In this document: positions 17,447 to 26,947 of the stretch, piece by piece | How positions within the stretch are numbered: the stretch's first letter is position 1 | Layout of the letters: each line of letters opens with the position of its first letter | Assembly (NCBI GenBank): GCA_903831655.1 | Contig: CAIKYO010000437.1 | Span: 1 to 64,000 of the forward strand | Reading direction: 5' to 3' | DNA: 64,000 nt | Source: an uncultured Burkholderiales bacterium | GTDB taxonomy: Bacteria > Pseudomonadota > Gammaproteobacteria > Burkholderiales > Burkholderiaceae_C | Notes under the pieces: model-generated | What the model was told of the DNA's origin: nothing | What the model saw: only the letters and a program-made list of their open reading frames with translations | Database searches by the model: none | Program-made: the position numbers and the translations under genes

Positions 17447-17935
17447 ATGTTCAACTCCCAAAACAAACCCTATCCCTTGATGAGTCTGAAGTCCCGTGCA
17501 CTTCGCGCTTTGTCTCAGCGTGAATACTCACGTGCTGAACTCTTCAAAAAGCTCAGCGCCTTTGAATCCTCAGAAGGTGAGTTGGAAGGTGTTTTAAATG
17601 AGCTCGAAGCCAAGGGGTTCCTAAACGAAGAACGCCACGCACTCTCGCTTGCGAGAAAGAGAAGTGAGAAACACGGCGTGTCTCGCATTCGCCAAGAGAT
17701 GAAGTCCAAGGGAGTCCCACAACAGATTGCGGACAAAGCACTTGAGGAACTTCAAAACACGGAACTCGAACGTGCCAAAGCCCTGTGGGCCAAACGCTTT
17801 GCTGAGCTACCTCAGGACAGCAAAATGCTTCAACGACAACAGCGCTTCATGCTCTACAGAGGTTTTAGCGCGGAGACCATTCGAATGGTACTCAAATCGG
17901 CACACGCCCCATCAAACGCCGAGCATGAGCTTTAA
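17447..17935 (+). CDS. recX: RecX family regulatory protein
   Basis: A 162-residue helical protein. SLKSRALRALSQREYSRAELFKKL and the repeats of three-helix units (GFLNEERHALSLARKRSEKHGVSRIRQEMKSKGV) are typical of RecX, which caps and inhibits RecA filaments. The start may be the ATG at 17447 or the one at 17480 directly before SLKSRAL; neither has a clear ribosome site, and 17480 gives the more family-like N-terminus. It is downstream of recA as usual. Its last 24 bases overlap the 3' end of the convergent argC gene. Confidence 0.88.
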   Translation: MFNSQNKPYPLMSLKSRALRALSQREYSRAELFKKLSAFESSEGELEGVLNELEAKGFLNEERHALSLARKRSEKHGVSRIRQEMKSKGVPQQIADKALEELQNTELERAKALWAKRFAELPQDSKMLQRQQRFMLYRGFSAETIRMVLKSAHAPSNAEHEL

Positions 17936-18832
17936 GTTTTGCACCGCAGCACCACTGGCTCCTTTGCCCAAGTTGTCCAAGCGAGCCATCACCACCGCTT
18001 GTTGTTTGCGAGCGTTGTAAAACACTGCAATTTCAAGCTCATCGCCTCCATTGAGCTGCGTGGCATCAAAACGCTCTGAGGCCAACTCAGGCAAGACATG
18101 AACATGTCCTTGCTGGATTTGACCGTAGTGCTGAGCATAAACATGGCGAATGTCAGCACCAGAGCTGACCCCTGTCATTTGAGACAGATGAAGCGGGAGC
18201 TGCACCACCATGCCTTGGGCAAAATTGCCCACCGAAGGCACGAAAATGGGCGCACAAGTCAATCCTCCATACGCCATGATTTCTGCGTAATGCTTGTGCT
18301 CTAGTCCCAGTCCATAGTACTCTAGCAAAGGCGCTTCATGCGCCTCATAGGCTTCAATCATGCTGCGCCCTCCTCCTGAGTACCCGCTCACACTGGGCAA
18401 ACAAAGAGGGGTGTGCTTGGCAATGACACCCGCCTCGACCAAGGGGTGAAGCAAGGCAATGGCCCCTGTGGCGTAGCAACCTGGGTTGGCAACCCTGGAA
18501 GCTTGGGCAATCAATTGTGCTTGTACTGGCGAATACTCAGCAAACCCATACACCCACCCGCTAGCGGTTCGGTGTGCGGTGGATGCATCGATGATTCTGG
18601 GGCGTTCTCCCTCGGGCAATGTGTCAATCAAAGCCACGGATTCAATGGCTTGGGCATCGTGAAGACACAAAATGACCACGTCCGCTTGAGCCATGCATTC
18701 AAGCTTTGCACCTGGGTCCTTGCGCAAGTGAGCCTCAATTTGCAGCAATTGCATGGTGGCGTCAGATTGCAGGCGTTCCCGAATTTGCAATCCGGTTGTA
18801 CCGGCTTCCCCGTCGATGAAGATTTTGTGCAT
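17912..18832 (-). CDS. argC: N-acetyl-gamma-glutamyl-phosphate reductase, short (type 2) form
   Basis: A 306-residue protein of the short ArgC family. The NADP-binding start is MHKIFIDGEAGTTGLQIRERL, the catalytic Cys119 is in VANPGCYATG, and PSVSGYSGGGRSM follows. It catalyses the third step of arginine synthesis, reduction of N-acetylglutamyl phosphate to the semialdehyde. No other arg gene is nearby. It converges with recX, sharing 24 bases at the 3' ends; the divergent gene upstream is sucC. Confidence 0.95.
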   Translation of the reverse strand: MHKIFIDGEAGTTGLQIRERLQSDATMQLLQIEAHLRKDPGAKLECMAQADVVILCLHDAQAIESVALIDTLPEGERPRIIDASTAHRTASGWVYGFAEYSPVQAQLIAQASRVANPGCYATGAIALLHPLVEAGVIAKHTPLCLPSVSGYSGGGRSMIEAYEAHEAPLLEYYGLGLEHKHYAEIMAYGGLTCAPIFVPSVGNFAQGMVVQLPLHLSQMTGVSSGADIRHVYAQHYGQIQQGHVHVLPELASERFDATQLNGGDELEIAVFYNARKQQAVVMARLDNLGKGASGAAVQNLKLMLGV

Positions 18833-19003
18833 GAATTAACACCCAAAAGAACTAATTTTATAAAACTTTTGTACTCGATGTAAGCAAAAGGGAAGAATTT
18901 TGACCTTGGTCGTGATACATTTCGGGACGGCAAACTATAGAACTTGGGGTCATGCCCAGTGTAGACATCCTATTCTATTTCCTCCAGAACTACTGAGATA
19001 AAT

Positions 19004-20167
19004 ATGAAAATTCACGAATACCAAGGCAAAGAAATTTTGCGCCAATTTGGCGTGCCCGTTCCAAAAGGCATTCCCGCGTTCACAGTCCAAGAGGCCGTTG
19101 AGGCAGCTCAAAAGCTGGGCGGTCCTGTTTGGGTCGTTAAAGCTCAGATTCACGCTGGAGGCCGTGGCAAGGGCGGTGGCGTTAAGCTTGCGCGCTCTAT
19201 TGATGAGGTGCGCACCTTGGCTGGTGAGATCCTTGGCATGCAACTGATTACTCACCAAACTGGTCCAGAAGGCCAAAAGGTTCGTCGTCTTTTGATCGAA
19301 GAGGGCGCCGACATCAAGAAAGAATATTACGTCTCAGCGGTGACAGACCGCGCCTCGCAAAAAGTGGTGCTCATGGCCTCCTCCGAGGGCGGCATGGACA
19401 TTGAAGAGGTGGCTCACGCAACTCCAGAGAAAATTATCAAAGCATTCGTGGACCCCTTGGTGGGGCTCACCCAAGAGCAAGCACTGGAGTTGTGCCACGG
19501 CATGGGCGTGCCTGCTGGCGCCTCCACAGATCAAGCCGTTGATGTCTTGAAAAAGCTCTTCACCGCTTACATGGAAACCGACTGCTCACTGGCGGAAATC
19601 AACCCCCTGATCCTAGAGGGCAATGGCAACATCAAAGCCCTTGATGCCAAATTCAACTTTGATCCAAACGCACTCTTCAGACACCCAGAGATCGTCGCTT
19701 ACCGCGATCTAGACGAAGAGGATGCAGCTGAAATCGAGGCCAGCAAATTTGACCTGGCCTACATCAGCTTGGATGGCAACATTGGCTGCTTGGTCAATGG
19801 TGCGGGTCTTGCGATGGCCACCATGGACACCATCAAACTCTTTGGTGCTGAGCCCGCCAACTTCCTAGACGTTGGAGGAGGTGCCACGCCTGAGAAGGTC
19901 ACCGAAGCCTTCAAAATCATGCTCAAAAACCCCAAAGTCAAAGCGATCTTTGTCAACATCTTTGGCGGCATCATGAGATGCGACACCATTGCAACTGGCG
20001 TCATCACGGCTTGTAAGGCTGTGAATTTGAACGTCCCATTGGTGGTTCGCATGAAAGGCACGAATGAAGAGTTGGGCAAGAAAATGCTCGCCGAATCGGG
20101 TCTTCCCATCATCAGTGCAGACAGCATGGCCGAGGCCGCTCAAAAAGTCGTTGCCGCCTTGAAATAA
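19004..20167 (+). CDS. sucC: Succinyl-CoA synthetase beta subunit (ADP-forming)
   Basis: A 387-residue ATP-grasp protein starting [22 protein letters not shown], with [17 protein letters not shown] and the C-terminal [18 protein letters not shown] and [15 protein letters not shown] regions. With SucD it interconverts succinyl-CoA and succinate in the TCA cycle, making ATP or GTP. sucD begins 17 bases after its stop, forming an operon. Between argC and sucC (18833-19003) there is a divergent promoter region; a possible -10 TATAGA at 18936-18941 is weak. Confidence 0.98.
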   Translation: MKIHEYQGKEILRQFGVPVPKGIPAFTVQEAVEAAQKLGGPVWVVKAQIHAGGRGKGGGVKLARSIDEVRTLAGEILGMQLITHQTGPEGQKVRRLLIEEGADIKKEYYVSAVTDRASQKVVLMASSEGGMDIEEVAHATPEKIIKAFVDPLVGLTQEQALELCHGMGVPAGASTDQAVDVLKKLFTAYMETDCSLAEINPLILEGNGNIKALDAKFNFDPNALFRHPEIVAYRDLDEEDAAEIEASKFDLAYISLDGNIGCLVNGAGLAMATMDTIKLFGAEPANFLDVGGGATPEKVTEAFKIMLKNPKVKAIFVNIFGGIMRCDTIATGVITACKAVNLNVPLVVRMKGTNEELGKKMLAESGLPIISADSMAEAAQKVVAALK

Positions 20168-20184
20168 GACCTAGGAAACACATC

Positions 20185-21078
20185 ATGTCAATCTACATCA
20201 ATAAACACACCAAAGTCATCACACAAGGCATTACTGGTAAAACAGGCCAATTCCACACCGAAAAATGCCAAGAATATGCGAACGGTCGCGAATGCTTCGT
20301 TGCAGGCGTGAATCCCAAAAAAGCAGGCGAGCGCATTTTTGACATCCCAATTTATGGCTCTGTCAAAGAAGCCGCACACGAAACAGGTGCCACGGTCTCC
20401 GTGATCTATGTGCCTCCAGCAGGCGCTGCTGCTGCCATTTGGGAAGCGGTTGAAGCCGATCTTGACTTGGCCATTTGTATTACCGAGGGCATTCCTGTTC
20501 GAGACATGCTCATGGTGAGAAACAAAATGAAAGCCAAAGAGGCAGCGGGTGGCAAGAAAACCCTCCTCCTTGGACCCAACTGCCCAGGACTGATCACGCC
20601 CGATGAAATCAAAATCGGCATCATGCCTGGCCACATTCACAGAAAAGGTCGCATTGGCGTGGTCTCACGCTCAGGCACGCTGACCTATGAAGCGGTTGCG
20701 CAATTGACTGAGATTGGTCTTGGACAATCCAGCGCCGTGGGCATTGGTGGGGATCCCATCAATGGTCTGAAGCACATCGATGTCATGCGTGCCTTCAACG
20801 AGGACCCCGATACCGATGCAGTCATCATGATTGGTGAAATTGGTGGACCCGATGAGGCAGAAGCCGCTCGCTGGTGCAAAGACAACATGAAAAAACCCAT
20901 TGTGGGCTTCATTGCAGGCGTAACCGCCCCCGCAGGCAAGAGAATGGGACACGCAGGTGCCTTGATCTCTGGTGGCGAAGACACCGCGGATGCAAAACTG
21001 GCGATCATGGAGGCTTGTGGCTTCAAAGTCACCAAGAACCCCTCTGAGATGGCGAAATTGCTCAAAGCAATGCTCTAA
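20185..21078 (+). CDS. sucD: Succinyl-CoA synthetase alpha subunit (ADP-forming)
   Basis: A 297-residue protein with the N-terminal CoA-binding Rossmann fold (VITQGITGKTGQFHTEKC, GVNPKKAGE) and the ligase domain with the phosphohistidine region GHAGALISGGEDTADAK. It carries the CoA site and active His of the alpha2beta2 or alphabeta enzyme. An AGGA ribosome site precedes the ATG. It is the partner of sucC just upstream, and the TerC-family gene begins 50 bases downstream, as in many Burkholderiales. Confidence 0.98.
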   Translation: MSIYINKHTKVITQGITGKTGQFHTEKCQEYANGRECFVAGVNPKKAGERIFDIPIYGSVKEAAHETGATVSVIYVPPAGAAAAIWEAVEADLDLAICITEGIPVRDMLMVRNKMKAKEAAGGKKTLLLGPNCPGLITPDEIKIGIMPGHIHRKGRIGVVSRSGTLTYEAVAQLTEIGLGQSSAVGIGGDPINGLKHIDVMRAFNEDPDTDAVIMIGEIGGPDEAEAARWCKDNMKKPIVGFIAGVTAPAGKRMGHAGALISGGEDTADAKLAIMEACGFKVTKNPSEMAKLLKAML

Positions 21079-21128
21079 ATCGTCTGACCAAACTCTCACA
21101 CTGATACAAACAATACGGGGACTCACGC

Positions 21129-21824
21129 ATGGACATGATTCAAACTGCCGATTTTTGGCTCAACTTGATCAAAATCATTTGGATTAACATCATTTTGTCG
21201 GGTGACAACGCTGTGGTGATTGCCATGGCTGCAAGAACCCTTCCACCCAAAGAAAAGAAGATGGCCATCATCATCGGCTCTGCCGTGGCGGTGGTGCTCT
21301 TGGTGGCACTCACCATTGGCGCAGCACAATTGATGGAGTTGCCCTATCTTGAGTTGGTGGGTGGTGCGTTATTGCTTTGGATTGGTGTGAAGTTGTTGGC
21401 TGAGGAAGAGGACGGCGAGGACGATGCCATCCAACACGCCTCCCTTTGGGCTGCTGTCAGGACCATTTTGATTGCTGACTTGGTCATGAGCTTGGACAAC
21501 GTGATCGGTGTTGCAGCGGCAGCAAAAGGCTCCATATTGCTGTTGTGCTTGGGTTTGGCCGTGAGCATTCCTGTGGTGGTCTTTAGCAGTGCTCTCATGA
21601 TCAACATCATGAACCGCTTCCCCATCATCATCACATTGGGTGCTGCATTGATTGGGTGGGTGGCTGGAGAGTCCATGATGGGAGATGCTGCCATTCGTGA
21701 CTTCATCGAAACCATGCCCGTGTTGGACTACGCCATTCCAGCAGTTTGTGCATTGTTTGTCGTGGGCCTTGGAAGGTATTTGCAAAACAAATCTGCCTCT
21801 CACAGCGAAAGCGAAGCAGCCTGA
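21129..21824 (+). CDS. TerC-family integral membrane protein (YjbE-like)
   Basis: A 231-residue membrane protein with about seven predicted helices. The two repeated acidic motifs of the TerC/YjbE/YkoY group are visible: ILSGDNAVVIAMA near residue 22 and DLVMSLDNVIGVA in the second half. Members are implicated in manganese or calcium efflux and in metalation of exported proteins; the substrate here is not proven. An acidic loop EEEDGEDD follows helix 3. Some relatives are controlled by a yybP-ykoY riboswitch, but the 50-base gap after sucD has no room for one. A strong bidirectional terminator follows. Confidence 0.9.
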   Translation: MDMIQTADFWLNLIKIIWINIILSGDNAVVIAMAARTLPPKEKKMAIIIGSAVAVVLLVALTIGAAQLMELPYLELVGGALLLWIGVKLLAEEEDGEDDAIQHASLWAAVRTILIADLVMSLDNVIGVAAAAKGSILLLCLGLAVSIPVVVFSSALMINIMNRFPIIITLGAALIGWVAGESMMGDAAIRDFIETMPVLDYAIPAVCALFVVGLGRYLQNKSASHSESEAA

Positions 21825-21869
21825 GTTTCTTTTGAGCCCTGGAAGGACGACTTTCTTGGGACAAGCTAA

Positions 21870-21909
21870 AAAAAGACCTCGCAGAAGAATGCTTCTGTGA
21901 GGTCTTTTT
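21870..21909. terminator. Bidirectional rho-independent terminator between terC-like gene and moaC
   Basis: An 18-bp stem (one G-U pair) from AAAAAGACCTC at 21870 to the T-run ending 21909, with loop AATG. It has U-tracts on both strands and separates convergent genes. Confidence 0.93.
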
Positions 21910-21940
21910 CATTGAGCCTTGCGCCTTGCGCCTAGCGCCT

Positions 21941-22441
21941 TTACTTGGAAGGAGAGCCTCCTCTTTCATAAAGTCCTGAGCGTCCGCCACTTTTTGTCAG
22001 CACACACACGTTGGTGATCACCATGCCACGGTCAATGGCCTTGCACATGTCATAGACCGTGAGCAATGCCACTTGCACGGCACTCAAGGCCTCCATTTCA
22101 ACACCCGTGGGACCCACCGTCTCCACTTGTGCTTCGCAACGCATGCCGAACTCCTGCTTGTGCTCATCGCGAACCACCTCCCAATCCAAACTCACACGGG
22201 TGAGCGCCAAAGGGTGACAAAGGGGCACCAAATCACTGGTTTTCTTGGCCCCTTGAATGCCAGCAACCCTTGCAATGCCCAAGACATCGCCTTTTTTGGC
22301 CGTGCCTTGCTCGATCACTTGCAAGGTTGCTTTCTCCATGAGAATTAAACCTTGGGCTCTGGCCACGCGGTGGGTCGACTCTTTTGCTGACACATCCACC
22401 ATGTGTGCATGGCCTTGGGCATCAAAATGGGTCAAGGACAT
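21941..22441 (-). CDS. moaC: Cyclic pyranopterin monophosphate synthase MoaC
   Basis: A 166-residue protein with MoaC hallmarks: [69 protein letters not shown] and a C-terminal KSGGRSG. It converts the MoaA product to cyclic pyranopterin monophosphate in molybdenum cofactor synthesis. It is the only Moco synthesis gene seen and would serve, among others, the molybdopterin oxidoreductase encoded at 6438. It is divergent from the M48 protease gene with 62 bases between starts. Confidence 0.97.
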   Translation of the reverse strand: MSLTHFDAQGHAHMVDVSAKESTHRVARAQGLILMEKATLQVIEQGTAKKGDVLGIARVAGIQGAKKTSDLVPLCHPLALTRVSLDWEVVRDEHKQEFGMRCEAQVETVGPTGVEMEALSAVQVALLTVYDMCKAIDRGMVITNVCVLTKSGGRSGLYERGGSPSK

Positions 22442-22503
22442 TTTTGATTTCTCTCTTTCTGATTCAATTAAGCGTTAACATTTGTGCATCATCATACGTT
22501 GAA

Positions 22504-24153
22504 ATGAAGCCCCACTCCTATTCATCCACACCCCCCAAGCTCAACGCCATGGATAAAGCGTTGCGCAGGGTGCGTGTCTTGATCCTTTTCTTGGTTGGGG
22601 TGAGTCCCTTGAGCTTTGCACAGCCCCAGAGCGACCCTCAACAAACCCCGACTCCTCAGACAAGCCCCGCCACGCTCTCCTCGGGCAGACTGCCACGCAT
22701 CGGAGACGGAGCGGAGATGGGATTTGGTCAAGAAAGACGCATTGGAGACTCAATTGCCAAAGAGATCTTCAAAGATCCTGACTACGTGGACGATCCTATC
22801 TTGTTGGAATACGTTCAAGCCATTTGGTTCAAATTGATCGAGGCTGCCAAGTTCAGGGGCGACATCTCAAGCGACATGCAAGAGCGCTTTGCTTGGGATG
22901 TCTTGCTCATCAAAGATCCCTCGATCAACGCCTTTGCACTCCCAGGAGGCTACATGGGCGTTCATTTGGGACTCATTGGCATTGTCACCAGTCCCGACGA
23001 ACTGGCCTCAGTCTTGGGTCACGAGTTGAGCCACATCACGCAGCGCCACATCTCGCGCATGTTCACCCAACAAGCACAACAAACACCGCTCTTGATTGGC
23101 GCAATGCTGTTGGGCATTTTGGCAGCCGGGCGAAACCCCAATGCGGGTGGCGCCTTGATGGTGGGAGGACAAGCCGCAGCGACTCAAAGTCAACTGAACT
23201 TTTCACGCGACATGGAGCGCGAAGCGGATCGCTTGGGCTACGGTGTGATGACTCAAGCGGGATACCAAGGATCTGGTTTTGTCACCATGTTTCAAAAGTT
23301 GCAAAACGCATCCCGACTCAATGACAATGGATCTTATCCTTACCTCAGAAGCCACCCCCTCACCACCGAGCGCATTGCAGACATGCAATCTCGTGAGCTC
23401 GACCTCTCCAAGGAAGCCTCGCCCGTGGCCGACCTCATAAGCCAGTGCCTGCACAGCATGATGGCTGCTCGTTCACGTGTTTTGGTGCAACACGACACAC
23501 AAGGGCTTCAACTCATCTTGGACATCGCCTCCCAACCTGAGCGCAACCCCAAACTGGGTCTTTCTCAACAAATGGGGCAACTCTATGCGGGAGCATTGGC
23601 TGCGATCAAGACTCGCCGACCCTTGCTGGCCGAGCAGTTTCTCCTTCGCTTAAACGATCTCATCACGCCTTTGAAAAACACCCAACTGCAATATCAATGG
23701 GTACAGCTCAAAGCAGAAATCGCACTTGCACAAAATGCACCCCTCACCAGCATTGCAATCTTGGAGAGCTTGCCTGAGAGTCGAGCCACGGTCCTGGCGT
23801 TGTCTCAAAGCCGTTTACTCTCCAAATTGGCTTCACAAATTTCACGCGCCAAAGAGGACCTCAATCTTTGGGTTCAGCGTTACCCCAAGGACATTCAAGC
23901 CTGGGAGCTCTTGTCGCAATCGCAAGGTCTAAGTGAGGACCCCATTGGGGCCATACGTTCCATGGCCGAATCCTACGCTTTGAAGTTTGACTACCCAGCC
24001 GCCATTGATCGGCTTCGCGCAGCACAAGCCAAAACCAAACAACTCCAATCGAGCGTGGGGCTTGGCCGAGCGCAAGAAATGCAGGCCTCCATCGTAGACG
24101 CTCGTCTCAGGGCGCTTTTGGAATTGAGAAAAGCGGAAATGCTTGAAAAGTAA
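22504..24153 (+). CDS. bepA: Periplasmic M48-family metalloprotease with C-terminal helical repeats (BepA/YfgC-like)
   Basis: A protein of 549 residues from the ATG at 22504; an alternative ATG at 22549 begins directly at the signal peptide (MDKALRRVRVLILFLVGVSP, cleaved near SFAQ). The zinc motif HELSH is at residues 173-177 and is preceded by INAFALPGGYMGVHLGLI, the characteristic BepA/YfgC edge-strand motif; the third ligand lies in DMEREADRLGY. The C-terminal half is a TPR-like helical region. BepA acts in the periplasm as chaperone and protease for outer-membrane proteins such as LptD. Neither start has a good ribosome site. The longer frame from 22384 overlaps moaC and is not family-like. 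Confidence 0.88.
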   Translation: MKPHSYSSTPPKLNAMDKALRRVRVLILFLVGVSPLSFAQPQSDPQQTPTPQTSPATLSSGRLPRIGDGAEMGFGQERRIGDSIAKEIFKDPDYVDDPILLEYVQAIWFKLIEAAKFRGDISSDMQERFAWDVLLIKDPSINAFALPGGYMGVHLGLIGIVTSPDELASVLGHELSHITQRHISRMFTQQAQQTPLLIGAMLLGILAAGRNPNAGGALMVGGQAAATQSQLNFSRDMEREADRLGYGVMTQAGYQGSGFVTMFQKLQNASRLNDNGSYPYLRSHPLTTERIADMQSRELDLSKEASPVADLISQCLHSMMAARSRVLVQHDTQGLQLILDIASQPERNPKLGLSQQMGQLYAGALAAIKTRRPLLAEQFLLRLNDLITPLKNTQLQYQWVQLKAEIALAQNAPLTSIAILESLPESRATVLALSQSRLLSKLASQISRAKEDLNLWVQRYPKDIQAWELLSQSQGLSEDPIGAIRSMAESYALKFDYPAAIDRLRAAQAKTKQLQSSVGLGRAQEMQASIVDARLRALLELRKAEMLEK

Positions 24154-24230
24154 AAAAATCGCAAAGTAACCCTATTTTTCGATTTTTTTTACCCTTTTCC
24201 ACGCCTTGATGCGTCTATCATTGGCCCCCT

Positions 24231-24692
24231 ATGTCCAGCATCCACATCACCGATATCGAAGCCGCGATCAATTATTGGCGCGACAAGTCCCCATCCCCCG
24301 ATGGCATTACCTTGGCTCCTGCCCTAAGAGCCTTGGCCGAGGTGTATGCATTGATGATTCATTACCATGAGGAAGAAGCCGCCTTCAATGGCTTTCCTCC
24401 CAAAGCACTCGATGCTTGGCTTGAGTGGTATCACCACTTGCCCGACACGCCTTGCATTGCGATATGCTCAACCAGTCAAGGTGATGAAACATGCAAGGGA
24501 TGTGGTCGCTCTTTTGAAGAAGTTCAAAATTGGACTCAAATGAACCCTGCTGAGAAACGCACGGTGTGGCGACGCATCACCCTAGATCAATCGGCGTGGC
24601 GTTTTAACCGCTACGCTGAACGCGCACAAGAGTCTTTGAAAGACCACTCTGGCTCTGAGCGCGAGTCTCTTGAACGCCCAAGCGCAAAGTAA
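24231..24692 (+). CDS. DUF3717 plus DUF1289 domain protein
   Basis: A 153-residue protein of unknown function. The first ~65 residues (IHITDIEAAINYWRDKSP, LAPALRALAEVYALMIH) match the DUF3717 pattern; from residue ~75 PCIAICSTSQGDETCKGCGRSFEEVQNW is a DUF1289 domain with four cysteines (CxxxC and CxxC) likely to bind a metal. DUF1289 proteins are often small and stand alone, so the two are combined here. It is preceded by an A/T-rich weak stem (24152-24189) and ends 37 bases before the convergent purB, separated by an 8-bp hairpin. Confidence 0.8.
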   Translation: MSSIHITDIEAAINYWRDKSPSPDGITLAPALRALAEVYALMIHYHEEEAAFNGFPPKALDAWLEWYHHLPDTPCIAICSTSQGDETCKGCGRSFEEVQNWTQMNPAEKRTVWRRITLDQSAWRFNRYAERAQESLKDHSGSERESLERPSAK

Positions 24693-24707
24693 AACAGGTA
24701 ACCCCTG

Positions 24708-24729
24708 GCCATTACACGCTAGTAATGGC
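24708..24729. terminator. Hairpin between convergent DUF1289 gene and purB
   Basis: GCCATTAC 24708-24715 / GTAATGGC 24722-24729 with loop ACGCTA, ending exactly at the purB stop codon. No T-run on the plus strand; on the minus strand a short T-rich stretch follows further on. Role inferred from position. Confidence 0.42.
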
Positions 24730-26175
24730 TTACGCCCTAGATGGGCCCTTTTGGTGAGCCAATGTCTGGGCCAAGCCCGTGTAACTCCAAGGGGTCAACG
24801 ACAACAAGCGCTCCTTGGCCTCTTGGGGTATCGCGAGTCTCTCAATGAGCGCATGCAAGTCTTTGGCCAAAACGACTTGGCCTCTTGTCACGTCCTTGAG
24901 TTGCTCATAGGCGCCGGAGACACCATAGCGTCGCATCACCGTTTGAATGGGCTCGGCCAACACCTCCCAAGACAACTCCAAGTCCTCCATGAGCTTGGAG
25001 GGGTTGATCTCCAACTTGTTAAAGCCCGTTTGCAAGGACTGATAAGCGAGGATTGAGTATCCAAAGGCCACACCAATGTTTCGAATGACGGTGCTGTCGC
25101 TCAAATCCCTTTGAAAACGTGAGATCGGCAACTTTTCTCCCATGTGCTTTAACAGCGCGTTGGCCAACCCCAAGTTGCCCTCTGCATTTTCAAAATCAAT
25201 GGGATTGACTTTGTGCGGCATGGTGGATGAACCAATCTCGCCTGCTTTGAGCCTTTGCTTGAAATAGCCAGCAGAGATATAGCCCCAAATGTCACGTGAG
25301 CAATCGATCAATATGACATTGATGTGCGCCAAGGCATCAAAGAACTCACCCATGTAATCATGGGGTTCAATTTGTGTGCTGTAGTCTTGAAAAGTCAAGC
25401 CCAGTCCATGCAAATGCTGGAGTTTTGAGTCTTCATCCAGCGTCGGTTTGGTTTGGACCACTCGGCGTGCAAGCGCTGGCCAATCGAGCTCGGGATAGGC
25501 CACCACCTGCGCGTTGTAATTGCCCACCGCGCCGTTGATTTTTCCCATCAACTCAACCGATGACAAACGCTGCCTGGCACGCTCCAAGCGACGCACAAAA
25601 TTGGCCATCTCTTTGCCAACCGTGGTCGGGGTTGCTGTTTGTCCATGTGTCTTGGAGAGCATGGCTGTGTCAGCGTGCTCCTGAGCCATTTGGGACAAGG
25701 TATGGATCAACCCATCCACCATGGGTAGCAAAACCTCTTGCCTGGCAGCTTGAATCTGCAAAGCGTGTGACGTGTTGTTGACGTCCTCGCTTGTGAGGGA
25801 GAAGTGTACAAACTCTAAAATCTGAGCAAATTCCGCCAACAATTCGCTGGGAAGTTTCGAATCTTCAAGCCTTGCTTTGATCCAATACTCGACCGCTTTG
25901 ACATCGTGATTGGTGGTTTTTTCAATGTCCTTGATGGCCTGGGCATCGCTGGCAGAAAAACCCCGCACCAAAGACTCCAAGTACTCGATTGCTTTTGATG
26001 AAAAGGCCTTGAATTCAGGTAACTTGGCTTGGCTCAATGCAATAAGCCATGTGATCTCCACTTGAACTCTGCGGTGCATGTACCCATATTCAGACATGAT
26101 GGGCCGCAATTGCGCCAATTTTTGAGCATAACGGCCATCTAAGGGCGACAAGGCTTGGAGTGAGGTGTGGTTCAT
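24730..26175 (-). CDS. purB: Adenylosuccinate lyase
   Basis: A 481-residue protein of the long, E. coli-like PurB type. The fumarase/aspartase-superfamily signature is SSTMPHKVNPIDFENAEGNL; SLTSEDVNNTSHALQI and SKTHGQTATPTTVGKEMANF supply active-site residues. It performs two steps: SAICAR to AICAR in purine synthesis and adenylosuccinate to AMP. It is separate from the purC/purE/purK genes at 52.6-56.4 kb. A GST gene is divergent, the arrangement common in Comamonadaceae. Confidence 0.97.
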   Translation of the reverse strand: MNHTSLQALSPLDGRYAQKLAQLRPIMSEYGYMHRRVQVEITWLIALSQAKLPEFKAFSSKAIEYLESLVRGFSASDAQAIKDIEKTTNHDVKAVEYWIKARLEDSKLPSELLAEFAQILEFVHFSLTSEDVNNTSHALQIQAARQEVLLPMVDGLIHTLSQMAQEHADTAMLSKTHGQTATPTTVGKEMANFVRRLERARQRLSSVELMGKINGAVGNYNAQVVAYPELDWPALARRVVQTKPTLDEDSKLQHLHGLGLTFQDYSTQIEPHDYMGEFFDALAHINVILIDCSRDIWGYISAGYFKQRLKAGEIGSSTMPHKVNPIDFENAEGNLGLANALLKHMGEKLPISRFQRDLSDSTVIRNIGVAFGYSILAYQSLQTGFNKLEINPSKLMEDLELSWEVLAEPIQTVMRRYGVSGAYEQLKDVTRGQVVLAKDLHALIERLAIPQEAKERLLSLTPWSYTGLAQTLAHQKGPSRA

Positions 26176-26313
26176 GCCTCGATTCTAAAGCCTGGCGAGT
26201 CACAATCGTTTTTTGGGTTTGACCCCAATTAATTGCTTTCTCACGTCGCACTCTCACAACACTTGGCCTTGCACTCACACATAGAATGCAAAGCTCAGAC
26301 ACCAGATTTAAAC

Positions 26314-26928
26314 ATGAAACTCATCGGCGCCAATTCCAGCCCCTATGTTCGCAAAGTGCGGATATTCATGGCTGAAAAAAAACTTGATTACCACTTCATC
26401 CCTGAAATGGTTTGGTCAAAAGACACCCAAATCACGCAATCCAACCCTTTGGGCAAGGTGCCTTGCTTGGTGATGGAGGGGGGTGAGGCGCTCTTTGACT
26501 CACGTGTCATCGTTGAATACTTGGACACCCTCTCACCCGTTGGCAAATTGATCCCCGCCAGCGGTCGCGAGCGTGCTGAAGTCAAGACTTGGGAGGCCTT
26601 GGCGGATGGGCTCTTGGATGCAAGCATTTTGGCCCGCCTTGAGCAAACCTGGGGGGAGAGAACCGATGCACAGCGTTCCCCCGCTTGGATCGATCGCCAA
26701 ATGGGCAAAGTTCAAGCCAGTCTTGATGCCATGGAAAAAGGCTTGGGTGACAAACTCTTTTGCTTTGGTATCCATTTGAGCTTGGCTGACATTGCCGTGG
26801 GCTGTGCTTTGGGGTACTTGGACTTCCGATTCCCTGACCTGGATTGGCGCAGCACCCACCCAGAACTTCATAGGCTCTATGACAAATTGATGGCGCGTCC
26901 CTCTTTCACGGAAACCATACCCTCTTGA
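26314..26928 (+). CDS. Glutathione S-transferase family protein (YibF-like)
   Basis: A 204-residue two-domain GST. The thioredoxin-like N-domain (MKLIGANSSPYVRKVRIFMAE, NPLGKVPCLVMEGGEALFDS) has the catalytic Ser region SSPY and the glutathione-binding DS pair; the helical C-domain contains LSLADIAVGCALGYLDFR, the usual N-capping box. The ATG at 26314 is chosen since the upstream 27 in-frame residues are not family-like. Substrate is unknown. It is divergent from purB and ends 19 bases before the convergent SnoaL-like gene. Confidence 0.9.
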   Translation: MKLIGANSSPYVRKVRIFMAEKKLDYHFIPEMVWSKDTQITQSNPLGKVPCLVMEGGEALFDSRVIVEYLDTLSPVGKLIPASGRERAEVKTWEALADGLLDASILARLEQTWGERTDAQRSPAWIDRQMGKVQASLDAMEKGLGDKLFCFGIHLSLADIAVGCALGYLDFRFPDLDWRSTHPELHRLYDKLMARPSFTETIPS

Positions 26929-26947
26929 AGCGCCTGAACGGTTCTTC

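Noticed and set aside
21079-21128. yybP-ykoY riboswitch before the TerC-family gene
   Set aside because: Only 50 bases separate sucD and the gene; no room for the aptamer and no matching sequence.
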